Origin: Macrotrachela quadricornifera
Lineage: Eukaryota; Rotifera; Eurotatoria; Philodinida; Philodinidae
NCBI GenBank assembly: GCA_022393335.1
Contig: JAJEKB010000414.1
Span: forward strand, 201,218-265,217
Direction of reading: 5' to 3'
Length of the DNA: 64,000 nucleotides
This document shows positions 14,801 to 25,470 of this stretch, one piece after another. Made by a program: the position numbers and the translations under genes. Within the stretch, counting starts at the first letter, position 1; each line of letters begins with the position of its first letter. The notes below the pieces were generated by a model. The model saw nothing but the letters and a program-made list of their open reading frames with translations, searched no databases and had not been told where the DNA came from.

Positions 14801-17800
14801 ATTTTAATTGATTCAAGTAAATAAATATTATCTTTTGTATTTATTAAAATATTATTTATATTTTCTTGAGGAATATTTATTAAATGTTGACAATTTTTTA
14901 AAGATATTTCTTGTTTTAATTGATCATCTAAATAACTATTTAAAAACAAAAAAACAAAAAAATTTAAATTAGATAATGTTATTTTATTATTAAATACCTA
15001 TAAATATGAATATAATCTTTAATAAGTACAAGTAGATATGGATGTGAATAAATAAAATTATTTGGTTGACTAATAAACATTATTGGAGCACGTTGACTTG
15101 TACCTTCAAGAGTTGTTGTTATGCCAATATTAGGACCATTAAGAAGATATTCACCCTAGAAATAACATTTATTTTTATATTATAAATCAATTAAAAATAG
15201 TCCATGTCTCAAACTGAAATAATAATATATATTTTCGTAATTATTTAAAATATAATTACCAATGTAATATTAGTAAAACAAGTTGGTATACTAGGATCGT
15301 GTAATGTAAATATAGCTTTTAAAGAACCTGATGATCGACGTTCGGTATTTGTCGTTGAAATATATGCAAAATAATTTGTTTCTGAACATGCTAAAATACC
15401 ACATTCATCCATTCCCTAAAAATAAATAATAATTAATATAAAATATTTGATTATTATAAAATATACAATTGATATTAATTGTTCTTGTACAGATATTTCA
15501 TGTATTAAATTAATATTCGTTCGATCAAGACGATAAATTTGTAATTTATTACGTTTTGTTGATATACACATCTATATTTATATAAATAAAAAAAATTTCA
15601 TTATATAAATGTCTCATAGGTCAACCCCAGAATCGATCTAACCAATTTCTAAAATCGAAGTTTGAACTAGTTCAAACTTAAATTTTAGAATAGTCTAGAC
15701 TATTCTGATATATATATATATATTTAAATTTTACATCAATTGATGCTCCTGGAATAAATGTATTTGAAACAGTAAATGTTATAATATTTTTTAATTTTAT
15801 ATTTGGTACAAACTAGAAAAAAACAAATAAATAATTTTTTTAAATAAATACCAAAATTTCTTACTTGTAAATTATCACTATTAAGAATTTGAATAAGATT
15901 ATCACTCAATGTAATTATACGATGAAGAGATAAAGTAACAACTTTCAGTTTAACTATTGATTTACGCTAATTAATTAAATTAAATATTAGGAAATAAAAA
16001 TTTATATTTATCTTACAGTTCCTAGATTAAGACTACCCATATAATGACATTCCAATTCTTTTGTTTCGGAATTTGGTAAATTTTTTTGTAAACAAAATTT
16101 ATGGACAAAACTAAATACAAAAAAAGAAAAAGATTATCAAATCAGCACATATTTCTTTAGTATTTGAATATGAAATCAACTTGACATTTATTTATAATGA
16201 AAGATAAACTTTTTTTTCCAGTTATTTGATATATATATTTTATAAATTAGTTCAAACAAAATCATACAGAAAAACATCACTTCATAAAGTTTCATAATTA
16301 ATAAATTATACTTTTTTATTTAAAAAAATTAATCGATTTAATTAAACTTGTCATTTACTGTTGAATTATTTATTCGTTCTCGGACAAAACATATAAATAT
16401 ATATATAAAGAGATAGATACAAAGTAAAGGGTGTGACCGTGTCATTTCATTGATTGATTCTCTTAAAAATGGACTATCACATACATCCATTATGTTAAAT
16501 CGATAACATGAACAATATGTGTTATTAAAATGTCATTCATATAAAAGGTTAAATATCTATTTAAATATACCAATAATGAATGAATGATCGATTGATTAAA
16601 TGAATCCGTTTTTTTTTCTTTCCAATCAATTTATCACGATAACAGGTGGTTTTAATATCCTTATTTTCTTATCAAATAATATCATATTAGACATTAAAAA
16701 TGCTTCTAGCTTATGTATAACAACGCCTATTTTATACACGACTAAATCATGTAGACGATTAATCATATTCTTCTATATGTTTTTCCTCTTTATATAAACA
16801 CAACAGCAGTAAAACTGAACGAGACATCAATACCCTGCAGGGAACTATAATTTAGCCGCATAATCGGTTAATCGAACTGTATGGTAAGGCTTTTTTTTAT
16901 TTCTCGTATGAATGATTGAAAATTTATTGACATAGGTTCTTTTTCTACGTTCAAGAAATGAACATATATACACACATACACACACACACGTATATTGAGT
17001 TCAATTACCACTTGGCTAGCATCGATTATTTATCTTGATCATAGAGTACTAGGCAAATATCATTTAAAAGTATTGAACGTGTTCATAATCTATATGTATA
17101 TTCGACATATATATGTATTCAATTGATACAGCAATGAGAATAATGAACGTCTGACGTTGATAGATATTCGTATAATATATTTCACAAGTAAAAAAAAAAA
17201 AGAAACCACCGGATTATATCAAGTGAAATTATTTCTAGTTTTTTTTTTCTTCAAATAAATGATAATAAAATTGATATAATAAATACAAAATATATTATTA
17301 AATAATTAGTATTTAATTTTAATGACGGTGATGATGATGATGTATCTATTGATGAATTAATTGATTCTAATGATAAAGTAATACCACATGATTCATATTC
17401 ATTTTGTTTAGCTTTTTTATATTGATGTTTAAGTTGTATTGTTAAACATTGTGTTTCATCAAGTAATGAACGAAAACAATCACGTAAACGTGAATATATA
17501 TTACAATCATTATCAAGTTGATCAGCATATGAAGAATCTTGAATACAATTTTCAAATTTAAATTGACAATATTGAGAACGAAATGGTTGTAATGAACCAA
17601 CAATATTAAATAATTGATTTGATGTTTGATCTTGTTGTTGATGAATTTCGGAAAAAATATTTTTTAATATCGTCATTATGACGAAAAATTTATATAACAT
17701 ATTTAAAGTTCGAACAATAATCATGAAAGAAAATAATAATATTCAATTGTAATGATAAATGAATATATATATGTACACAGAAAGGAGAGTTCTAATTTAC

Positions 17801-20247
17801 ATTGCTATCGCTGTGAAGTGCACAACATGTCAAGAAAGAAACAAGACGAGACAATGATGATGAAGAATGGCGAGGCAGAAATATGATAGAGCTTGTCTCT
17901 CTCCTTCTCTCCACCTCGCATTTTCTCTCATTTTCTGTGTTCTGTTCAAACATTAGAGAAAAAGAAGACAAAAAAAAAACCGTCCACTCTTAGGTTCACT
18001 ATGATTATATAGAAGAATTTGCACCATACTAACTAGTGATTATGATGAATGACCAACGGCAACGGTTATTCTTTATTCCGTGTTAAAAATAGACAAAGGA
18101 AATTCATTACATCACAGCATGAAATAGAATCCGTTTGGAAAATATTATTTTTAATAATTAAAATTTCATCTTAATCCTAATCAATGGTGTATTATCATTC
18201 TTTTTATAAAAATCTAATCATTATTTATTTGTTAGATTTTTTCTTTTTTTTTTGTTTGGTAAAATAATTGAGTAATTATCTTTCTTGATAACACATTTTA
18301 TGAGCGAATACCTTTTGATCTGTTAACATATTATAGGTTATTTCCTGTTCTCATTAACAATGGCTATTAAAATGTCAAGTATGACTCTTTTTTTTATAGA
18401 CAATCAATATATATTTTATATGATAATCACGTACTCATCATAAGTAATAAACACTTTCATTCATTGATAAACTTTCAAGTGACTAACATATATAATAATA
18501 CAACAAAAGAATAGGTGATCGAAATCATTAAGATGAATTAAAAACCTTGCATGACAAAATATGATTGACAATGACAAAAGAAAAAAAGAAATATACATCA
18601 AACAAATGTATGATAGTTCAATTTGTTTCATTCTTATCTTTTTTCTTTTTCTTCTCTTTCAAGGATTGTCCGACATTTTTCTATTTGCTATTTAAATAGA
18701 AGTATCAGTGCATCTTTCTTTTTTTTCTTATGATAATGTCAACACTTCGAAGGTATTGTTTAATATGTAAATTGTTAAAATATATACGTATAAAAAGGTA
18801 TACTTATATGTATATAACAAATAAAAAAAAAAAAGATAGAAGAATAACTGAAAATCTTGATTAAATGTAATATGTATGTCATTCGTTTTCTTTATTATAT
18901 AAGATATCGATTTTTATTCTTCCATCGAGACGTTTGACTCTTAATCATATATGCTGTACATCATTTTATCGCTTATCGATCATGGTCAAACAGAAAGAGA
19001 AAAAAAAAATCTGATATATATTGTGATGAGAATGGTACCATCGCTTTAATATATCTGTAATTTATCTTCATAAAAAAAAAAAGAATAGAATGCAACATAT
19101 GTACAAGTGCAACACGTACGTTTGGATGTGTCTCAGCAGGGAAAAAATGCTTTTTCTTTTTCTACAATGCACAGAATGGGTAATTATTAATACTACAACT
19201 TGCTAGACAGTTCATTCGACTGATAACTTTTGTTCATGTTTCCCTTATCGACAAATCTTATTATATTGATAAAAATTTAGAGAAATGATATCATTAGATG
19301 TTTTTTTTTAACGATGAAAAATTTGTTGTCAAAATTATTCTATATATATATATATATATTAATTAGATATGAGTTATCAATGTGACAAAACAAAATTTTT
19401 GATCTAGGTTAGTTGACGCATAATGAAAGTGTATGGTAGATAAAATCGATAAATTAATAGTCAATCTATTTAACATTACATCTGATAGTTTCTAAAAGTT
19501 TGTATTATTTGATTGAGAAAAATTTGAACTTGAATAAGTTTCATTGATAGTTTTGTTTTCATATTCCATAGTAATTCTTCAAGGATAAATATTTCATTTA
19601 AAATCGATTTAAATTTTAAATCAAATTCATCGTTTATATGAAGAAACAAATAAAATGCAAGAGGAGAAGACGACGAAAAAAAAATGAAATGACAATATAA
19701 GTTAATTATTCTATAATCCAATGTTTATATTAAGAAGCATTATACGAGTATAATCGAAAAAAACCAAAATCTGATCTTTATGACCTCTAAATAGAATTGA
19801 ATATCATTCATCGCTATCGAATAGAAAGAAAGGCAAATCACTATTGATGATAGTATATTGAATGATCATATTGTTCATCACTTATTTACTGAATAAATCA
19901 ATAAGAATAACTTACCCATCAGTAGTTCCAATATATAAATCATTGGTGCGAGTAAAAAATGAATTCGATGATGATGATGATATTGAATCATTGTTTATAT
20001 CAAAACATTCAATCTAATGAAAAAAAAAAAAGAATTTTTTAATCAAATATATTCATTGAATTTTAAGTAGATTTTTTTTTTCTTTAGAAATAAATCTTCT
20101 ATTGAAATTTTAAAGTAAAATTCACTTTGATATTATGTAAAAATATTTTTGTGATAAAATATAATAATTGATTACCTCTCCAATTTTGACATCTGATTGT
20201 TTAAATCGAGACCAAATAGAGGTTAATGAAAAAATATTAAGTGTCAT
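11819..20247 (-). CDS. TGFBRAP1: TGFBRAP1 / Vps3-like, CORVET tether subunit
   Basis: Sixteen exons: 20247-20176, 20013-19916, 16110-16017, 15966-15865, 15812-15735, 15571-15467, 15415-15260, 15155-14998, 14935-14448, 14389-14193, 14126-13976, 13914-13780, 13710-13634, 13583-13469, 13413-13253 and 12188-11819. They give about 851 residues (human 860). The N-terminal CNH domain is visible as IECFDIN then NDLYIGTTDGFVHKF, and as TTLEGTSQRAPIMF. The middle is alpha-solenoid. The C-terminus has the Vps39/TRAP1-type zinc motif CKHC, then YPDGSQVHVHC. The protein belongs to the CORVET endosomal tether acting with Rab5. Exon 9 changes frame at an A8 run (14676-14683 on plus); one A fewer restores the family sequence. 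Exon 11 was placed at the second AG because only that keeps the frame. Confidence 0.9.
12189..13252 (-). other. TGFBRAP1 intron 15
   Basis: This 1,064-nt intron separates the penultimate exon, ending FLAALD, from the zinc-motif exon. The split codon restores Lys. It contains no supported coding sequence or repeat. Confidence 0.8.
17251..17724 (-). CDS. Small secreted, probably GPI-anchored Cys-rich protein
   Basis: A single uninterrupted frame of 157 codons. An N-terminal hydrophobic stretch (about residues 8-25, LYKFFVIMTILKNIF) looks like a signal peptide. The core has six cysteines spaced C-x6-C-x13-C-x8-C-x9-C-x19-C. A Ser-rich linker leads to a hydrophobic C-terminus (YLIIYFVFIISILLSFI) with no charged tail, as in GPI-anchor signals. 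It would therefore be an extracellular surface protein of unknown role. It lies wholly inside TGFBRAP1 intron 2 on the same strand, so it needs its own promoter; a CT/GA tract lies 170-240 bases upstream. I do not recognise the family. It could be a spurious frame, but the signal, paired cysteines and tail argue for a real gene. Confidence 0.65.
   Translation of the reverse strand: MIIVRTLNMLYKFFVIMTILKNIFSEIHQQQDQTSNQLFNIVGSLQPFRSQYCQFKFENCIQDSSYADQLDNDCNIYSRLRDCFRSLLDETQCLTIQLKHQYKKAKQNEYESCGITLSLESINSSIDTSSSSPSLKLNTNYLIIYFVFIISILLSFI
17894..17963 (-). promoter_or_regulatory. GA-rich tract upstream of the nested gene
   Basis: Read on the minus strand this is a purine-rich GAGA-type tract. 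It sits 170-240 bases upstream of ATG 17724. Similar tracts lie upstream of the chromobox gene and of the Q/S-rich gene, so a promoter role is plausible but unproven. Confidence 0.3.
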
Positions 20248-22144
20248 ATTAATAATGAATCTAAAGAAATATATTAGTTTTAATAAATTCTATTTTTTAG
20301 TCATATTTATAATAGAATTTAGATTAAAGATTTTTAGAAACATTATTTATTATTTGTTATTGAAAATAGCTATTTTAAAATGCTTGAAGATATTCAATCA
20401 TTCTTATATCAAATCAATAACCTAAGATGATAATAGACTAAAGTTTATACTATAACAAGATATATGAGATTTCCAGCTCCACTAAAATATTCGTTTCATT
20501 TCAGCGAATGATGATGATTTTAGAAAAGTAGAAAGTTATGGAATTGTAGTTCAATCTTCAACAATATCATTACCAATTTTTTATATGACAAAACACTCTT
20601 CGAAATATGATTAAAGACAATAAGATCCTGTTCTATCGTTGTAGTGTAAAAATACTTGATTTTGGCTGGCGAGTAGCCTTTGTTCTCATGTTAATGAAAA
20701 CAGCTGGTGCCTACTGATAGGAAATATACGAAAATCTATGAAACAAAAAATTTGTTAATAAATAAATTCAGTAGTGTTACGACCGAGTAATCTCTTGCTC
20801 AACTTAGACTGAGCATAACCTTTTCTTAGTTAAACAAGCTATAAATTAGTAAACAATGATTGTACATGTAAATGTAATAAATTGCCCAAAGAAAATGGCA
20901 CAACCTTTGACAGACAATTTTTCACGTTAGATTGGATTAAAACGTTTTGTTCTAATTCTAACAGATAGAAAATTTTGTGTAAATTTAATTGATAGGATTT
21001 TTTAAAATAAGCATCTTTCACTTTTTTTTCTAATACTAAAAATACTTGATGTTGCGAAAGTGTCACTTGCTCAATTATAAAATGGAAAAGCTTTGTAAGA
21101 GATATAGAATTCTTCAGTATATCTACTGGTATGGTGACGTTTAAATACTTAATTATTTTTCGTTTGAAAAATGTAAAACAGTACCATAGAAATCTCGTCC
21201 AATGAAGTCATACGTGTCTTTAGCAATTTTCTCGAAATTCGAATTAATCAAGATTATTTTTTTTTAATATCAAGAGGCAGAGAAGTTCAAACTCTACAAT
21301 ATCCTCTTCTTTGTAATGGCTGATTTGTTTTTTCAAAATGAATGAATAAATTGAAATATTTTCCTTCACCTAAAAGGTGTCAAAACTCAATAATTATGAT
21401 CGAATTTATACTAAAAGACCATTGGAAAAAAATGCTTGAAACAATTATAAGCATTTTATCCAACGATCTACGTTTAAAATAGTAACATCTTGTTTAAAAA
21501 ATTAATTATATGTCAATAACAAATATGTTTCTCTACTTTTTTTTATGGTATATTTAAATAGCGTATGCTAAATTATTTAGTAAGTAAAATTGGTATATTT
21601 TTCTAGGAAACTGCTGACCAAGTGATATTTTTGTAGTATCCAGTACTTTTACTACTACAAAAAAACCGGCAAATGCTTGTTTTAGAAAAGAATGCGCCAA
21701 TAAAATCTACACAAAATTCTTTCTCATTTCATCTAACTTTAGAAAGAACCCTTCAAAAGTCGTTTCATTTTCTCTGGCCAATCCGTTATATCAGATATAA
21801 CAATGAATTAATTTTCACAATGAGCACAAATTTTTGACACAAAGCAGCATGTATTCAAATTTATTTTACTAAATTTTTTACTAATATAATTATATTTATA
21901 TACAGCTAGCAAAATTTTTATTTTAATTCAATATAAATATACGCAATTGATTGATAAGAGCTTTAGCAAATTTTTGATACTTGTCATTAATACTTGTAGA
22001 ATAGATTGAATAATATAAGACGTGCATTTATAATAAAAACATAAAATAATGAGTAATTGAAAAGTTTTTTTGAGAAGATTCTCTTTATTCTTATGCAAAT
22101 ATTTGTAAAAAATCAAAAACGTTTTTATGCTCTTTTCGTATATA
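20248..22144. other. Intergenic spacer 5' of TGFBRAP1
   Basis: AT-rich with only chance frames, for example 21066-20839 on the minus strand. No motif or splice-compatible piece was found. It should contain the TGFBRAP1 promoter just above 20247, but no specific element stands out. Confidence 0.5.
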
Positions 22145-23394
22145 GGTAATTCCGTAGGAAATCTACCATGATATACAAGAATATCTTTAAATCGTGTCAA
22201 ACTTTCAGAGTTTGTAGAACTTTTTATGCTGATCAATTTGACTAAAAAGACAGTTTAGACTTGCAATTATAATAATGGAGAAAAAATTTGACGATTTTTA
22301 TTAGAAAATCATGTTTTTTTCACTTTACACAATACACAACTTCATGATTTTATAATCATAATCGTCTTTTAATGTGTTAGTGATAAAATTTCACTCGTAA
22401 AATAACTCTGAAAAGGGGTCCACAAAAGAAAATATTTTCTTTTTTGAATGGATATTTGTATGAGACCTCAACTATAATATATAAAAGCTGCCTTCGATTT
22501 CGTAAAATTTCCAGCATTTGTAGGGCTTTTGGTTTTAAGCATTTTGCTAAAAAAACATTTTCGAAACAGTTTTGTGTTGACAAAAATATATTCAAAATAC
22601 TGGAAGCAATAAAAAATCAGAATAATTTTTTTCTATGAAAATTACTGGTAAACAGTTTTTTATAGTTTTCTCTATCGAAACAACGTCAAAAATCAAATCC
22701 AAGACCATATTCGAATTCCTTGTAACATAGTGCATCAGAACACACTAAACATGACTTTACTTTTAAGGATAATTATTTCAATTTGGGATAATCTTTCATA
22801 AAGGTTAGTAATATGTTGACTCGTTAGTTAACATTCAGGACTCTAATAGAAACAGTTTTCGTTAAAATGGAAGTCAGGTTTAATGTGTTCTGATGCACTG
22901 TGTTACAAGGAATTCGAATATGGTCTTGGATTTAATTTTTGACCTTGTTTCGATAGAGAAAACTATAAAAAACTGTTTACCCGTAATTTTTCATATTAGA
23001 ATTAAAAGCTCTACAAATGCTGAAATTTTTATATCAAAATCGAAGGTAGTTTTTGTATATTATAGCTAAGGTCTCATACAAATATTTATTCAAAAAAGTA
23101 TACATTTTCTTTGGTAGACTTATTTTCAGAGTTATTTTACGAGTGAAATGTTATCACTGGCAAATTAAAGGACGATTATGATTAGAAAATCATAAGTTGT
23201 GTATTGTGTAAAGTGAATAAACATGATTTTCTAATAAAAATCTTCAAATTTTTTCTTCGTTATGATAAGTGGAAGTCGTACCTTTTTTATAGTCAAAATG
23301 ATCAGCATAAAAAGTTCTACAAACCCTGAAAGTTTGATGCGATTTGAAGGAGTTCATTGTAACAATGGTAGAATTCCCACGGAATCATCCATAT
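22145..23394. repeat. Large imperfect inverted repeat (foldback element)
   Basis: The left arm 22145-22755 pairs with the right arm 22870-23394 around a spacer of about 115 bases. Matching blocks run in mirrored order. CATCAGAACACA (22733-22744) pairs with TGTGTTCTGATG. Further out come the rest of the inner block CTTGTAACATAGTG, the TATAGTTTTCTCTATCG block, TGAGACCT, TTTCACTCGTAAAATAACTC, CTTTACACAATACACAAC and finally GTAGAACTTTTTATGCTGAT. The left arm has about 100 extra bases near 22525-22620. The arms have diverged by point changes and small indels. No transposase is encoded. This is a foldback/MITE-like element or a local inverted duplication, and a transcript across it would form a long hairpin. 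Confidence 0.85.
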
Positions 23395-24409
23395 AAAATC
23401 ACAAGTTTTATGCCAGATTTTGCTTTCAGATATTAAATCAATCTTTGACAGAACATATCTGTACAACAAATGTTTCAATGTCTTTCAATTACCATCATTG
23501 GAGTCTAAAATTAATAATTAGAATCTTCGTTTACATATATTAGTTTGTCAAGAAAAGAAAAACGATCTGTAGCAAAATGGTTATAGCTTAATATTTGAGT
23601 AAATGTTAAAATTTATATCAATATCATATATTGTAAAGAAATATTCGTTCTAATGAATAATTTTCCGCATTTCTTCAAACAAATCTATATTAACTAGCAA
23701 AAGCATATTTTTTTAATTCTTTCGACGGTTTAGTTGCTATTTAAAAGCAAAATTTGACATAAAACTTCTAATTTTCTACTTGAAAAAAACATAAAATTGC
23801 GATTCTAACACATAATTTTTAATATTTCTCAAATATCTACAAGTGAATAAAGAAAATATAAATATATTATAAAAAAATTTGTCAATATATCATTTATTTT
23901 AATTAAACTAAATACCTTAAAAATCTGTCTTTTCAAATTATCTATTTTGTATTTTATTAATTGGTTATTTCCTAACCAATTAAAAATGATTATTTAACCA
24001 TTATTTATTTATCTGCATAAATCACTTAAGAAATTCTTCAATATCATATAAAAAAATTCAAATTTTTATTTAATTTCATTTAAAAATAAAAAATCTAAAA
24101 AATTTTCTATAAATTTTTGAAAATATTTTTCGTTGTATATTTATCTTTTTTCCTTCCTAATATCTGTGACGTCATTCGCTAAAAATTATTGTACGCGTAT
24201 CACACATTCTTCTTCTTTCGTCGTCTTTACTTTTCACAAAGATCATCTATTCTATCTTTCGTTATATATCCCCCCTCTCATCATCCTTTTTCATATTCGA
24301 TATATATTTATTTATATAAAATTGTTAGTTTAATCTCTTTAATTCAGGTGAGATTTTTTCATTGTGTTTTTTTTTCTTCTTCGTCTTCGTCTTCTTCATT
24401 CAAAAAATT
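23395..24409. other. Spacer and presumed promoter of TIMM29
   Basis: Very AT-rich. From about 24130 the plus strand becomes pyrimidine-rich with TTC/CTT repeats (24207-24222, 24373-24398), probably 5' untranslated region. No gene was seen. Confidence 0.5.
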
Positions 24410-24964
24410 ATGACCTTTTTGGCTAAAATTAATAATATTCTAATACGTCGTCCATCGACATTTGTATATCAATTTCTAAAACAACTTTCACTTGATTATC
24501 GTGATACATTAGTTGATGCTGGAAAAAAAATTGTTAAACATCCAATAAAAACAATATTTTATTCAACAAATACATTTTTATTAGTATATGCATATCAAAC
24601 AATGCCATCATTACAATCATATAAAAATGATTTAATTGAATTTCGTCAGCAACAACTATTAACATCAAATCTTATACGTAATAAACAAATTGAAGTATAT
24701 ATTAATACAATGGAACAATTATTATTACGTGAACAAATACATTTTGTTGATTGTTATCTTTTTTCATTAATTATTTATCGAAATCAACATTCTTTAAATG
24801 ATAATTCATATAGATTTTATGAAAATTTATGTTCATATCTTCATTTAAAAAGACATTCAAGACTTATTGATATTGGAGCATTTAATCGATGGTTTATATT
24901 AAATAAAAAATTACAACAAGCTGATATACTTGATGATATTAACAGTGAAAAAATTGCTTTGTAA
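24410..24964 (+). CDS. TIMM29: TIMM29, TIM22 complex subunit
   Basis: A single-exon frame of 184 residues from ATG 24410. It resembles the Tim29 family (DUF2366) in order: LDYRDTLVDAGKKIVKHPIK before a single membrane-type segment, NRNKQIE-like NLIRNKQIEVYINTMEQLLL, HFVDCYLFSLIIYRNQHS, then the conserved RLIDIGAFNRWFIL close to the C-terminus. Tim29 stabilises the metazoan TIM22 translocase, which inserts carrier proteins into the mitochondrial inner membrane. The protein is shorter than human TIMM29 (260 residues), lacking its C-terminal tail. An earlier in-frame ATG at 24362 would add a Phe run from the pyrimidine tract and was rejected. An A8 run inside the gene stays in frame. Confidence 0.8.
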   Translation: MTFLAKINNILIRRPSTFVYQFLKQLSLDYRDTLVDAGKKIVKHPIKTIFYSTNTFLLVYAYQTMPSLQSYKNDLIEFRQQQLLTSNLIRNKQIEVYINTMEQLLLREQIHFVDCYLFSLIIYRNQHSLNDNSYRFYENLCSYLHLKRHSRLIDIGAFNRWFILNKKLQQADILDDINSEKIAL

Positions 24965-25470
24965 TGAAAAAAAAAGAGAAGAAAAAGAATGAAACAAAAA
25001 AAAAAGAAAAAAATTCGATTATCATTTCTTTTGTTCTCATTGCAGATAGAGATAAAGAATAAAACAGAAAAAATATCGGTCGTCACCCTATTCATCGTCA
25101 TCACTATCGTCGTCACTGCGAACATATGTTTTTTAGTGCTTTTCTTTCTTTATTCTATATATCTTTATTTTCACTCGTGCGCTTTCTTTTATTGATATCA
25201 TATCGACCTTATAAATACATTTGATGTGCATGTATGTGTGTGTGTGTGTGTGTGTGTGTAAAGAAGAAGAAAAAAAAAATTGTTCGTCTATTGGTGAACA
25301 ATCGATGGTATTATGTTTAAATTCGAACGTGTTTTCTTTGTCGACATACATCACATTTATTGTTATGTTAACTTTATTCTTTTCTCATTTAAACAAAAGC
25401 ATATATATATATATTTATTTTGATGAAATATTTAATTATATATGTATTTTTTTTAAGGACTAAATAAATC
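24965..25470. other. Spacer between TIMM29 and vigilin
   Basis: This contains a (TG)n microsatellite at 25233-25259 and low-complexity sequence. A polypyrimidine stretch ending TTTTTTTTAAG lies at about 25448-25457, just 13 bases before the vigilin ATG. That looks like a 3' splice site for a 5' UTR intron or a spliced leader. Confidence 0.5.

Larger units (their letters stand above)
16111..19915 (-). other. TGFBRAP1 intron 2, 3.8 kb, hosting a gene
   Basis: The intron joins DLYIGTTDG to FVHKF across a split Gly codon (19916 to 16110), so its borders are firm. It is roughly sixty times the usual intron length here. It holds a complete single-exon gene at 17724-17251 on the same strand, a GA/CT tract near 17894-17963 and a (TA)n run near 19341-19359. 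The rest is AT-rich filler. Confidence 0.8.

Noticed and set aside
19476..19721. 81-codon minus-strand frame in TGFBRAP1 intron 2
   Set aside because: It has no motifs, no splice partners and an AT-rich chance composition.
24362..24409. Upstream ATG for TIMM29
   Set aside because: It would only add a Phe-rich read-through of a TTC/T tract; family similarity starts after ATG 24410.
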